Shown here: in pieces, positions 17,737 to 26,373 of the stretch
How the letters are laid out: each line of letters starts with the position of its first letter
Position numbering within the stretch: position 1 is the first letter of the stretch
Assembly (NCBI RefSeq): GCF_004123195.1
Contig: NZ_SDLI01000011.1
Location: forward strand, 105,353 to 169,352
Direction of reading: 5' to 3'
DNA length: 64,000 nucleotides
Source of the DNA: Ammoniphilus sp. CFH 90114
GTDB lineage: Bacteria > Bacillota > Bacilli > Aneurinibacillales > RAOX-1
Notes under the pieces: model-generated
Databases searched by the model: none
What the model saw: the letters and a program-made list of their open reading frames with translations, nothing else
What the model was told of the DNA's origin: nothing
Position numbers and translations under genes: made by a program

Positions 17737-18777
17737 TCATGATGTTTGCATAACCAAGACCACTTCGTCTCTCATCCGAAACGGCTTATGAATCGATCCA
17801 TGGACCTCCACCTGCTGTGAACCCGTATCGACGGTATAGTAAATTTCTTTCCCTTGATATTGAAGATTGATGATCGTCCCGCGAATTCCTGGCCCCACCC
17901 GCTCCATTCCAAATTGTTCAGGACGAACGGGATAAACCTGCTGCTTACGGAAGGCATCTGGGACGCTTGGACGAGTCCACTCTACCTCTCCCCTCGTTGC
18001 CTCTGGGCGAAAACGATTCCCCTCCCATTGACCTGCAATGAGATTGGCTTTTCCAACAAAGGTCGATACGAAGATCGTTTGTGGATTCTCATAGATCTCT
18101 TGTGGGGTACCGATCTGTTCCACACACCCATCCTTCATGACGACAATCCGATCAGCCATCGCCAGCGCTTCTCCCTGATCATGGGTGACATAGATGATTC
18201 CCGCCTTGGTTAATCGGTGCAGCTCTTGGATTTCCCTTCTCATCTCTAAACGCAATTCCACATCCAAGCTGCTCAACGGTTCATCCATGAGAAGCATAGA
18301 AGGTTTCGGAGCGATCGCTCTAGCAAGGGATACCCTTTGTTTTTGCCCACCAGAGAGCTCGCTTGGCATACGGTTCGCTAAGTGTTTCAATCCGACCATA
18401 TTAAGAACTTCCTCGACCCTCTCGTTCTTACGGGCTCTTAGCTCTTGGGGTACGTCCTTATGGTGAAGTAAGGGAAACTCCACCTGCTCTTTCACCTTCA
18501 TATGCGGCCAGAGAGCGAAGGATTGAAATACCATCCCAATATTGCGTTTCTCTGGAGGAAGTGCATAATCAGGTGTTCCTACCCGTTGTCCATTCATATG
18601 GATTTCACCTGTAGTAGGGGAGTCAAATCCAGCTAACATACGCAGCAAGGTCGTCTTCCCACATCCCGACGGACCGAGGATGGCGATAAATTCGCAAGGA
18701 TGAAACGTAAGATGGATAGATTTCAAGGCTTCGTAGTCTCCAAATCTCTTACTCACCTCTATTAACTGTGTACTCAT
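17737..18777 (-). CDS. ABC transporter ATP-binding protein (Fe3+/phosphonate/polyamine class)
   Basis: 346 residues from the ATG at 18777, which has GGGAG seven bases upstream and overlaps the permease stop as ATGA. Walker A GPSGCGKTT, signature LSGGQKQR, Walker B LLMDEPLSSLD and the switch His (VTHDQ) are all present. After about residue 235 comes a C-terminal regulatory (TOBE-like) segment with VRPEQFGM. It energises the permease encoded just upstream. ATPases of this type serve iron, 2-aminoethylphosphonate, thiamine and polyamine importers, so the family alone does not name the cargo. It is the last gene of the six-gene operon. Confidence 0.9.
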   Translation of the reverse strand: MSTQLIEVSKRFGDYEALKSIHLTFHPCEFIAILGPSGCGKTTLLRMLAGFDSPTTGEIHMNGQRVGTPDYALPPEKRNIGMVFQSFALWPHMKVKEQVEFPLLHHKDVPQELRARKNERVEEVLNMVGLKHLANRMPSELSGGQKQRVSLARAIAPKPSMLLMDEPLSSLDVELRLEMRREIQELHRLTKAGIIYVTHDQGEALAMADRIVVMKDGCVEQIGTPQEIYENPQTIFVSTFVGKANLIAGQWEGNRFRPEATRGEVEWTRPSVPDAFRKQQVYPVRPEQFGMERVGPGIRGTIINLQYQGKEIYYTVDTGSQQVEVHGSIHKPFRMRDEVVLVMQTS

Positions 18778-20519
18778 GAACGAACTCCCTTTCTCTTCCA
18801 CTGCTTCTGCAACCCATATATAAGGATCATGCCGACAAAGATACCCATCACAATTAAACTAGACAGCGCGGTTGAATATGTCGTAGCCCCTGCCTGTTCA
18901 AAATTGAAAATCACTACGCCAACTGTTTCCGATCCACTCGACCACAAGAGAGAAGATACGGTTAATTCCGTGAAGGCAGTGAGTAACACGAGAAAAGCAC
19001 CACTTAACATCCCAGGAAGCAGTAACGGAAGAAGGACATAATACCACTTCACTACACCCTGGGCTCCACACACGCTTGCCGCTTCTTCCATGGAAGGATC
19101 TACTTGCATCATGGCGGTGATGCTTCCCCGTACTTGCAAGATCATAAACCTAGAAATATAAGCGATCACAAGGATACTCACGGTCCCATAAAGCCCTGGA
19201 TTCCATCCCGGAATGGGTTCCATCCAAGTAAAGATCATGGCTAAAGCAAACACAACACCCGGCAGAGCATAAGGAAGACCTACTGCGAGTTCCATCGCCT
19301 TAGTCCAGAACGATGGTTTGCGAGTACGAAAGTAAGCAATCGCTGTTCCTGCTATCAAACAAACTCCCATCGTGACCAAAGCAAGAACCAAACTGTTTAC
19401 CAACGCATTCTGCACTTTAGGACTGTCCATCAAGATGAAGCGATAGTTTTTCCAGGTCAGATTCTGCCAGTTCCAATCTAATCCATAAGCACGAACAAAA
19501 GAGGATAAGAACATGGAGAGTAAAGGAACAAAGATCAGGACAAGCAAGCTTCCATAAACACTAAATTCCGTAATCCTGCGAAATGTCCCCAGTGAGAATC
19601 GAGGCTGATCATCCTCTTGAACGGTTTCTAATCGCTTGCTGTTACGTAGCAAGAGCCATTGAATTCCTGTTCCAATCAGTGCTACAACCCCTAGTAACAC
19701 GGATAAGGTAGCTCCCCTTGCAAAAGCCGATGGTCCAAAACCGATAATCTCTTCATATATCGCGGTACTCAGAACACGAATATCTGCAGGAATACCCAAG
19801 AACGCGGGGATACCAAAATTGTCTAAACTAGCAAGAAAAGCTAGTAAGCCTCCACTTGCAATTCCGGGTAGAGCAAGAGGCAAGGTCATTTTTCGAAAAG
19901 CCGTCGCACGACCAGCGCCAGCCATCCGGCAGGCCCATTCTAGATCTCTAGGAATCTTCTTCAATACACTTACCGTCAGCATAAACACAAGAGGAAAATG
20001 ATGAATGCCCATCACGAAAATAATGCCGGAGAAACTATACATATTCCAAGGCTTCCAATCCCCAGGGAGACTGGATAATCCTTGGGCTAAGAGCCCGTTT
20101 GGACTCATCAATTGAGTCCAGGATAACGTCGCTACATAAGACGGAATAATGAAAGAAAGCATAATGAGCATCGTGATGATTTTTTTCCCACGAATATCAC
20201 TGTAGGCCACTAACCAAGCCGTAAAAACCCCTAACACCACCGAAAGCAGGGTAGATCCACCCACGATATAGAGCGTATTTTGAATGGTTTTCCATGTTTT
20301 AGCCTGTTGTAGGACGTGTGTATAATTGGCCATGGACAAACCCGCTTCTGAAGTAAAGCTGAGATACAGCAATTTCATGATCGGTAGGATAAAGAAGATG
20401 AGTATCAGAAGAAAACCAGCAGCCATTCCCCACTTCTTTTTCCATTCCAAAGCAAGGGAAGGAAGGGAGAAGCGAACTCGCTTCCCCAACCTCACTCGTT
20501 CTGTTAGCAAGTGAAACAT
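18774..20519 (-). CDS. ABC permease, two fused transmembrane domains (FbpB/PhnV class)
   Basis: 581 residues from the ATG at 20519, eight bases after GGGGGA; a TTG at 20534 lies before this site. About 12 hydrophobic segments fall into two homologous halves, each with an ATPase-contacting EAA loop: WACRMAGAGRATAFRKMTLP and EEAASVCGAQGVVKWYYVLL. This duplicated layout is typical of ferric-iron and aminoethylphosphonate importers. It lies 17 bases after the binding-protein gene and shares an ATGA overlap with the ATPase, so the three are co-translated. Confidence 0.9.
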   Translation of the reverse strand: MFHLLTERVRLGKRVRFSLPSLALEWKKKWGMAAGFLLILIFFILPIMKLLYLSFTSEAGLSMANYTHVLQQAKTWKTIQNTLYIVGGSTLLSVVLGVFTAWLVAYSDIRGKKIITMLIMLSFIIPSYVATLSWTQLMSPNGLLAQGLSSLPGDWKPWNMYSFSGIIFVMGIHHFPLVFMLTVSVLKKIPRDLEWACRMAGAGRATAFRKMTLPLALPGIASGGLLAFLASLDNFGIPAFLGIPADIRVLSTAIYEEIIGFGPSAFARGATLSVLLGVVALIGTGIQWLLLRNSKRLETVQEDDQPRFSLGTFRRITEFSVYGSLLVLIFVPLLSMFLSSFVRAYGLDWNWQNLTWKNYRFILMDSPKVQNALVNSLVLALVTMGVCLIAGTAIAYFRTRKPSFWTKAMELAVGLPYALPGVVFALAMIFTWMEPIPGWNPGLYGTVSILVIAYISRFMILQVRGSITAMMQVDPSMEEAASVCGAQGVVKWYYVLLPLLLPGMLSGAFLVLLTAFTELTVSSLLWSSGSETVGVVIFNFEQAGATTYSTALSSLIVMGIFVGMILIYGLQKQWKRKGVRS

Positions 20520-20536
20520 TTCGTTTTCCCCCAACC

Positions 20537-21550
20537 CTACTGTTCAAAAACTTTGGTAAATTCCTGTTTATCTGCATCTCTGCTTTGATATAACTCGGCA
20601 ATGTTGCCTTCTAGCACCTTGATTTCATTGATACTCTTTAAGCCTTCTGGCGCCTTAACCCCTTCACGAATGGGAGTATACCCCAACTTGGCAGCCAGCT
20701 CTTGTCCTTCTTCAGATAATACGTAATCGACGAAAGCTTTCGCAGCCGCTTCATTCTTTGTTTCGCTTAAGATCCCAATCGGTTCCGTGATCACAGGTAC
20801 CCCTTCCTTCGGATAGACCAATTCTACTGGGGAACCCTCTGCCTTCGCTCTAGCTACGATGAAGTCTACCACCATTCCGTAGTTTTTCTCTCCCCCTGCT
20901 ACAGCTTTAAGAACTGCTCCATTTCCTTTCGTTACAGCCACTTCATTTGCTTTCAAGGCTTTATAGTAGTCCCAACCGAATTCATCCATTCTAGTAAAGA
21001 CCCCTAAATTGTAAGCTGCTGCACCGGAATAAAGAGGGCTTGGCATCATACTTTGACCTTTTGTCGCTGGATCGCTTAACACGTTCCAAGTATCAGGAAG
21101 CCTTCCTACCTTGCTGTTCACAACCAGGGCGGTTGCCATCACTTTCGTTCCACTGTAAGCCCCATCCGCATCCACTAAGCCAGCAGGGATCTTGTCGGCC
21201 TCCGGTGAACGGTAAGGCAACAACATATTCTGCTGCTTTAAGCTTTCGAACGTAACAGCATCTGCCACGAGCAGGACGTCCGCTTGAACCCCACCCGCTT
21301 GTTTTTCAGCTTGAATCTTACTCATTACTTCCTCTGTTCCCGAACGGAAGATCTCTACTTTTACATTCGGATATTTTGCGTTATATCCTTGAACTAGCGC
21401 CGCTGCATCTTCATCCGGTTGAGAGGTATAGAAGGAGAGTTTTCCTGCTACTCCTTCTTTTGCTGCACTTGTCTCTTGAGCCTGATTCCCACATCCTGTA
21501 AGCATTAACATCGCAGCTAAACCTAGGGTTAAAAATTTACCTTTACGCAT
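20537..21550 (-). CDS. Lipoprotein solute-binding protein of the ABC importer
   Basis: 337 residues from the ATG at 21550, behind AAGGAGG; the frame opens earlier but only this start gives a proper signal. MRKGKFLTLGLAAMLMLTGC is a lipoprotein signal with lipobox LTGC. The mature part (FYTSQPDEDAAALVQGYNAK, GILSETKNEAAAKAFVDYVL) fits the periplasmic-binding type II fold of iron/AEP/thiamine binders. The start codon lies just inside the end of surE, an 8-bp overlap, so it is translationally coupled to a nucleotidase gene. That coupling, and the absence of the usual ferric-binding tyrosine pair that I could pick out, favour an organophosphate ligand (inference). Confidence 0.85.
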   Translation of the reverse strand: MRKGKFLTLGLAAMLMLTGCGNQAQETSAAKEGVAGKLSFYTSQPDEDAAALVQGYNAKYPNVKVEIFRSGTEEVMSKIQAEKQAGGVQADVLLVADAVTFESLKQQNMLLPYRSPEADKIPAGLVDADGAYSGTKVMATALVVNSKVGRLPDTWNVLSDPATKGQSMMPSPLYSGAAAYNLGVFTRMDEFGWDYYKALKANEVAVTKGNGAVLKAVAGGEKNYGMVVDFIVARAKAEGSPVELVYPKEGVPVITEPIGILSETKNEAAAKAFVDYVLSEEGQELAAKLGYTPIREGVKAPEGLKSINEIKVLEGNIAELYQSRDADKQEFTKVFEQ

Positions 21551-22349
21551 TAGATAATTCCTCCTTGGAATAATGTAGGGATGAATAGCGAAACCAACGT
21601 TCAATTTGTTGCTGTTTCTTGCTGTTTGCCCACTTCAACTCAATTGGTGCAATGGTAATATAGCCTTCTTTTAACTTTTGATAATCTCCGTCTTCTTGAA
21701 AACCGCCTAACTGCGGCAGCTCATCCCTTAACCAATGGTACACTTGACCATGAGGATCATTAAGCCCCACAAACCGATATCGCGACACGTCCATATCTAA
21801 GGAAACCATCCGAACCCCTTTGCAAAGCTCCTTGGACAGATGAGGCAGATTCACATTCAAGAATACACCCTTAGGTATTTTGTTAGACAGAATGTTCTCC
21901 GCCACTTCATAGAATAAGGATTTAACAGCGCCGAAGTTAATTTTCGTAGAATGAAAAGCGTCTAAAGATATCGCTGCTGCTGCTTTTTGATAAAGCGCTG
22001 CTTCTGAAGCAGCCGCCATCGTTCCCGAGTAGAAAACATCTCTGCCTAGGTTAGGACCGATGTTAATCCCTGAGAAAACGATGTCTGCATCTTTTACCAA
22101 CACCTCAAGGCCTAATTTTGTACAATCGACTGGCGTCCCATTCACTGCCCATGCGGATACATTCGACCCGAACAAGTCTACAGGCGTAGCCTTAAGAGGC
22201 TGTCTCAAGGTAATAGAATGGCTAATGGCACTTCGTTCCTGGTCTGGACAAACCACATAGACTTCGCCAAAATGCTGGAGGACCTCCACCATCGCTTCTA
22301 CCCCAGGAGCAAAGATGCCATCATCATTAGTAACTAAAATTTTCAACAC
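21543..22349 (-). CDS. surE: 5'/3'-nucleotidase SurE
   Basis: 268 residues; start GTG at 22349 or the adjacent TTG, both close behind GGGGAGG. SurE hallmarks: ILVTNDDGIFAPG with the two metal aspartates, ERSAISHSITL, AVNGTPVDC and SGINIGPNLGRDVFYSGTM. SurE is a cytosolic metal-dependent phosphatase acting on nucleoside monophosphates and other phosphomonoesters. It overlaps the preceding isomerase gene by 23 bp and the following binding-protein gene by 8 bp. In most bacteria surE sits with pcm or stress genes; being wedged between a phosphoesterase-type operon front and an importer is unusual. Confidence 0.93.
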   Translation of the reverse strand: MLKILVTNDDGIFAPGVEAMVEVLQHFGEVYVVCPDQERSAISHSITLRQPLKATPVDLFGSNVSAWAVNGTPVDCTKLGLEVLVKDADIVFSGINIGPNLGRDVFYSGTMAAASEAALYQKAAAAISLDAFHSTKINFGAVKSLFYEVAENILSNKIPKGVFLNVNLPHLSKELCKGVRMVSLDMDVSRYRFVGLNDPHGQVYHWLRDELPQLGGFQEDGDYQKLKEGYITIAPIELKWANSKKQQQIERWFRYSSLHYSKEELSNA

Positions 22350-23142
22350 GGGACCTCCCCGCTAAATAAGGTTGCAGAACAGACAAGTTCGCTTGTAAAA
22401 ACTGATGATCCATCGCATGATCATACCCTTCTAAAACAACAGGAAGGTCTGTCTTCTCAAGCCTGTTCAGTAATGCCTCGAAATCAACCTCTCCATTCCC
22501 AAGCGGGAGATGGTAAGCGTTCGAACTTGCGTCACTTAAGTGAATCTTATTGATTCTCTCGATCTGCTCATAGTACCCTTGCAAATCGGCCTCAATCGGA
22601 ACATGGGCAATATCAAAGGTCACTTGGACGGTGGAAGGCAGCTGATGAATTAATTGATTGATCATGTCAGGCGTCGTTATGAATTCCTTTTTCTCATGTT
22701 CCATCTGTTCCACCGATAGAACGACATCAAACTCTTGAGCCTTTTCTGCCAAATAGGCCAAACTTTCTATTAATCTATCAAAATGCCAACTTGTCCAATC
22801 TCGCGTTAAGGTGCGCTTCCCCGGATGTATCGTCATATTGCGCGCCCCAATTCTCGATGCGAGCTCCATTGATTGCTCAATCTCATGAACAGACTGCTTG
22901 CGAACCCCTTCATTCATTGCACATAAGTTTAAATCCCAACTAGGAGCATGAAACGTCAAATCCATATGGTACTTCTCTTTTGCCGTTATAATGCTCTCTG
23001 CTGATGTTTGGTGGAAGCGAACCTGCTCTGCCCAGACTTCCACCCCTCTAAAACCGTACTGCTCAGCGATACTGATGACTTGGTCCACTGGATAATTCCA
23101 CAGTACAGTTGATGACAAATATAAATTCATAATTTTATACAC
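22327..23142 (-). CDS. Sugar phosphate isomerase/epimerase-like TIM barrel
   Basis: 271 residues from GTG at 23142, which overlaps the stop of the PHP gene; an ATG at 23130 is the alternative, and neither is ideally spaced from AAAGGAG. AP-endonuclease-2/xylose-isomerase-like TIM-barrel features: GFRGVEVWAEQ, LTFHAPSWDLN, MTIHPGKR, SVEQMEHE, FDIAHV, KIHLSDASSNAYHLPLGNGE and VLEGYD. The histidines, glutamates and aspartates are those used to hold a divalent metal in this superfamily. Members isomerise or epimerise sugars and sugar acids, and some are phosphate-ester processing enzymes. It overlaps both neighbours, so it belongs to the same pathway. Confidence 0.85.
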   Translation of the reverse strand: MYKIMNLYLSSTVLWNYPVDQVISIAEQYGFRGVEVWAEQVRFHQTSAESIITAKEKYHMDLTFHAPSWDLNLCAMNEGVRKQSVHEIEQSMELASRIGARNMTIHPGKRTLTRDWTSWHFDRLIESLAYLAEKAQEFDVVLSVEQMEHEKKEFITTPDMINQLIHQLPSTVQVTFDIAHVPIEADLQGYYEQIERINKIHLSDASSNAYHLPLGNGEVDFEALLNRLEKTDLPVVLEGYDHAMDHQFLQANLSVLQPYLAGRSRVENFSY

Positions 23143-23944
23143 GAACTCCTTTCCACTGGTTATATACCTCCTCCGAACATGTCACACTTCCTATAGGAAA
23201 AGGATTCCTCGAATTCGGGCCATGATAATCACTGCCTCCCGATTGCTTAAGATGCAGTCTCTCAGCTTCCTTCCTCCAGTAAACCACGTCTTCCCTCTTA
23301 TGCTTGGAGTGATACACCTCTATTCCGTCTAACCCCCACGAAGCCAACTTCTCCACGTCCACCAGGGAAGGATAAATTCCGGGATGCGCCAGGTATGCCT
23401 CTCCGCCCGCTTGATGAATGAGAACAATCGCCTCCCGCGCGCAAAAAGGCTCACGTGGAACGAACGCCTCCGCCCCTTTTCTCAACAGCTTATGGTATGC
23501 CTCCTGGGAAGTTTGAAAATAACCTTGCTCCACTAGTTCATCCCCGATATGTGTTCTCACCACAACACCGCCAGACGCACGCGCCATGCAACGTTTCCAC
23601 TCCACCGAATAGCCAAGGGAAGCAAGTTTCTCTACGATCCTTTTACCCCATTCAACTCGGACTTGCTTTCGCCACTTAATATGAGTCTGCATGGCGGGAT
23701 GAAGCGGATCAAAGTGGTAGCCAAGGATATGCAGCTCTCCTTGCTCCCCATCCGTATTCAACTCAATCCCTGGAATCAAAGTAATGCCTTCCCGGCGAGC
23801 ATGAGCTTGACCTTCTAAGTAGCCTTCTATTGCATCATGATCCGTAATGGCCATCATGCTAATCCCATTCCTTTTCGCCTCCCGTACCAATTGCTCAGGA
23901 GTCAATTCCCCGTCTGAATACGTGGAATGCATATGTAAATCCAT
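23135..23944 (-). CDS. PHP-domain phosphoesterase (RNase AM/TrpH type)
   Basis: 269 residues from the ATG at 23944, eight bases after GAGGGG; starts at 23950 and 23974 are possible, but a TACAAT box at 23979-23984 would put the transcript start inside the longest version. PHP metal motifs are present in order: DLHMHSTYSDGE, ITDHDAIEG, PGIELNT, ILGYHFD, LAHPG, EVYHSKH and GGSDYHG. Relatives hydrolyse phosphomonoesters such as 3',5'-bisphosphonucleotides or trim RNA 5' ends. It is the first gene of the six-gene operon that continues with the TIM barrel, SurE and an ABC importer. Confidence 0.88.
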   Translation of the reverse strand: MDLHMHSTYSDGELTPEQLVREAKRNGISMMAITDHDAIEGYLEGQAHARREGITLIPGIELNTDGEQGELHILGYHFDPLHPAMQTHIKWRKQVRVEWGKRIVEKLASLGYSVEWKRCMARASGGVVVRTHIGDELVEQGYFQTSQEAYHKLLRKGAEAFVPREPFCAREAIVLIHQAGGEAYLAHPGIYPSLVDVEKLASWGLDGIEVYHSKHKREDVVYWRKEAERLHLKQSGGSDYHGPNSRNPFPIGSVTCSEEVYNQWKGVRV

Positions 23945-23978
23945 CCTCATGTCCCCTCTTGTTCTTAGGTACATGTTT

Positions 23979-23984
23979 ATTGTA
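23979..23984 (-). promoter_or_regulatory. Possible -10 of the PHP-SurE-ABC operon
   Basis: TACAAT on the minus strand, placed so that transcription would begin near 23972, upstream of the preferred ATG at 23944. No clear -35 is seen. Confidence 0.35.
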
Positions 23985-24220
23985 CTAGCCCTACATTAAG
24001 GGAATATAAATGTGACTTTTGAGTTTTGTAAGGAAAGTGTGAAGATGGCATTTTGTTAAATAGATGTTAAACTGCGTTGAAAATGACAGGAATCCTGATA
24101 GGAGTTAGGTTAGGAAGGATTTAAGGCGTTTTGCATTAGAATGAAAATGTTAAGTGAGTGTTAATCTTTAACAGTAGGTTCATAATTTTAGGCTCGCAGG
24201 GGTGCGGGGCCACTTACTTA

Positions 24221-24402
24221 GGCGGAGAATTTCCGCTTATTTTTAAAATTAGGGTGATTTCAGGAATAATAACAGGAAAAATTCCGCCTATTTGTCCTAT
24301 AAGGAGGTAAAAGTGTCCATTTTATCATGTTAGCGGAAATTAGTCCGCTTATTTTAGCTATTTCTAGCCTAAATAAAAAAATAACCGGAAATTCTCCGGT
24401 TA
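24221..24402. repeat. 51-bp-period repeat cluster B1 (GCGGAA...TTCCGCTTAT)
   Basis: TTCCGCTTAT-like cores occur at 24231, 24282 and 24333, exactly 51 bp apart, with a weaker TCTCCGGTTA near 24393. Each core is the right arm of an imperfect dyad such as GGCGGAGAATTTCCGC or GCGGAAATTAGTCCGC. The rest of each unit is not conserved. This is most of a 599-bp gene-free stretch (23945-24543) between the PHP operon and amt. I see no reading frame in it. Confidence 0.75.
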
Positions 24403-24502
24403 AATTCCTACCTCCCTCACACTCAAAAACCTCCTAATGACACCCATTACCTAGCAAGTTTGACCCACTTGACACCAAAGCGTATCCAATACTGCAGCAT
24501 GC

Positions 24503-24535
24503 GAAAAACACCCCACTTTCCTTGGGGTGTTTTCT
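24503..24535 (-). terminator. Rho-independent terminator after amt
   Basis: GAAAAACACCCC - 9 nt - GGGGTGTTTTC ending nine bases from the amt stop. On the minus strand the right arm flows into TTTTTCGC. Confidence 0.85.
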
Positions 24536-24543
24536 TGGTTGAC

Positions 24544-25791
24544 CTACGCAGGCCGCGTCACATTCGCCTTCACTGCTGGTGCCACCATAGGCTGGTAGGC
24601 CGAGGTGCCGTGTTCTTCTAAGTCCAAGCCTTTGGTTTCTTCTGTTTCGTTTACTCGGATGCCCATGACTTTCTTCAAAACAAAGAATAGGATTCCACTA
24701 GTAACTAAAGTCCAAGCGGCTACTGCCGCTACTCCAATGAACTGAATGCTTAGTAGACCAAAGCCTCCACCATAGAATAATCCTCCATCAATGGCAAACA
24801 ATCCAACAGCCAGCGTTCCCCATATCCCACAGATCCCGTGAACACTAATGGCTCCTACAGGGTCATCAATCTGAAGCTTCGAGTCAAATAATTCTACAGC
24901 AAGAGGTAAGATGATTCCCCCAACAGCTCCCATAGCAATGGCCGCAAGCGGTGATACCGATGCTGTTCCTGCTGTAATGGAAACCAATCCTGCAAGTACC
25001 CCGTTCAAGCTAAGAGAAGCATCAGGCATACCATAGCGAATTCTAGTATAGATCATAGAGGCTAAACCACCTGCCGCAGCGGATAACATCGTGGTTGTCA
25101 CAATGCTTGCAATCGCCTCATCCACTGCCAATTCACTTCCTGCATTAAACCCAAACCAACCAAACCACAGAATGAAAACCCCAATAGCCCCCATTGGAAT
25201 GTTATGTCCCAAGATAGGAATAACCTTTCCATCCGCTTGATACTTCCCTAAACGAGGACCTACTAACCAAGCTCCCATCAAAGCCGCCCAAGCACCAACG
25301 GAGTGAACAACAGTTGAACCTGCGAAATCAACGAAACCTAACTCAGATAGCCAACCGCCGCCCCAAACCCAATGACCAACAACCGGGTAAACAAACCCAA
25401 TCAGGACGATTGCCGTAACAATGTAAGCACTAAATTTAAATCTTTCCGCAACTGCTCCAGATACAATCGTGGCACAAGTCGCTGCAAACATTGCCTGGAA
25501 GATAAAGAACGCGATAAGTGGAATGGTTCCCTCCCACGTCATATTCTCTAACATAAAGCCACTCGTTCCAATCCATCCACCTGCCGAATCACCAAACATT
25601 AGACCAAATCCGAATAGAAAAAAGACAATAGGACCGATAGCAATGGTAGCCAAGTTCTTCATGACAATGTTCAACGCATTTTTGGCTTGGGTGAATCCAA
25701 CTTCTACCATCGTAAAACCAACATGCATAAACATCACCAAAAATGCTGCAATTAATACCCAAGCTGTATCTAACAATACAATCTCACTCAT
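24544..25791 (-). CDS. amt: Ammonium transporter Amt
   Basis: 415 residues from the ATG at 25791, seven bases after GGGAGGG; the open frame extends upstream without a site. Eleven hydrophobic segments. The pore histidines lie in GSTVVHSVGAWAAL and GAISVHGICGIWGT, and family segments FWFGWFGFNAGS-like (ILWFGWFGFNAGSEL) and MHVGFTMVEVGFTQAKNA are clear. It conducts ammonium/ammonia across the membrane, gated by the PII protein encoded directly upstream. The order glnK-amt is the reverse of nrgA-nrgB in B. subtilis. Confidence 0.96.
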   Translation of the reverse strand: MSEIVLLDTAWVLIAAFLVMFMHVGFTMVEVGFTQAKNALNIVMKNLATIAIGPIVFFLFGFGLMFGDSAGGWIGTSGFMLENMTWEGTIPLIAFFIFQAMFAATCATIVSGAVAERFKFSAYIVTAIVLIGFVYPVVGHWVWGGGWLSELGFVDFAGSTVVHSVGAWAALMGAWLVGPRLGKYQADGKVIPILGHNIPMGAIGVFILWFGWFGFNAGSELAVDEAIASIVTTTMLSAAAGGLASMIYTRIRYGMPDASLSLNGVLAGLVSITAGTASVSPLAAIAMGAVGGIILPLAVELFDSKLQIDDPVGAISVHGICGIWGTLAVGLFAIDGGLFYGGGFGLLSIQFIGVAAVAAWTLVTSGILFFVLKKVMGIRVNETEETKGLDLEEHGTSAYQPMVAPAVKANVTRPA

Positions 25792-25813
25792 CGTTGAGCC
25801 CTCCCTACATTTT

Positions 25814-26152
25814 TTATATTGCTTCTTCTCCTCTTTCACCTGTTCGGATGCGTATGGCATCTTCTAAACGGTATATAAAGATCTTTCCATCCCCAACCTC
25901 ACCTGTGCGAGCATGTTCCTGGATGGACTGCGATACTTCTTCTAATTGATGATCGTAAATCACAAGCTCTAACTTCATCTTCGGATGAAGCGTAATTTCG
26001 TAGGTTTGGCCCCGATATATCCCCGTTTGCCCTTTTTGAGCTCCACAACCTTGTACCTCAGTAATGGTCATCCCACGAATACCAATCTGGGATAATTGGT
26101 CCTTTACTTGCTCTATTTTCTCGGTCCGAATGATGACTTCTAGCTTTAACAT
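25814..26152 (-). CDS. glnK: PII nitrogen regulatory protein GlnK
   Basis: 112 residues, ATG behind AGGAG. PII signatures: MLKLEVIIRTEKIEQVKDQL, then the T-loop with AQKGQTGIYRGQTYE and the C-terminal signature TGEVGDGKIFIYRLEDAIRIRTGE. The T-loop keeps a tyrosine at the position uridylylated in proteobacteria, but Gram-positive PII proteins usually work unmodified. It binds ATP/ADP and 2-oxoglutarate and plugs the Amt pore. It lies 22 bases before amt, and a TnrA/GlnR-type box precedes it. Confidence 0.96.
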   Translation of the reverse strand: MLKLEVIIRTEKIEQVKDQLSQIGIRGMTITEVQGCGAQKGQTGIYRGQTYEITLHPKMKLELVIYDHQLEEVSQSIQEHARTGEVGDGKIFIYRLEDAIRIRTGERGEEAI

Positions 26153-26206
26153 CCTCTCACTCCTTCTTGTTTAATATGAAAAGGTAAAAATCATCTTTAT
26201 GGATAT

Positions 26207-26258
26207 ATCATAATGGATCGAGATGCTCTTGTGGGATGTCGTGTTAGATTCCCTTACA
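26207..26258 (-). promoter_or_regulatory. glnK-amt promoter with TnrA/GlnR-type box
   Basis: TGTTAGATTCCCTTACA at 26242-26258 fits the TnrA/GlnR consensus TGTNA-N7-TNACA. TATGAT (minus strand) at 26207-26212 can be the -10, giving a start near 26200. The box centre is then about 50 bp upstream of the start, the usual place for TnrA activation. This predicts induction under nitrogen limitation. Confidence 0.7.
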
Positions 26259-26320
26259 CAAAAATCTTGCGCCTTCTGATTATCATGTAAGGACATTCTC
26301 TCCATATCATGAAACTAACT

Positions 26321-26362
26321 AAAAAAAGTCTGATTCCCACATAGCTTGTGGACAATCAGACT
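26321..26362 (-). terminator. Rho-independent terminator after the sortase gene
   Basis: On the minus strand AGTCTGATT-GT-CCACA-loop-TGTGG-GA-ATCAGACT followed by TTTTTT, 11 bases past the stop. Confidence 0.9.
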
Positions 26363-26373
26363 CTTCTTCTTGC

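Noticed and set aside
17737..21550. Ferric iron importer as the plain reading of the ABC genes
   Set aside because: Not excluded by family, but the coupling to SurE, a PHP phosphoesterase and a sugar-phosphate-type isomerase makes an organophosphate cargo more likely.
24221..24402. T-box or other known riboswitch before or after amt
   Set aside because: The region is downstream of amt and upstream of nothing on that strand; its dyads repeat every 51 bp and match no riboswitch consensus.
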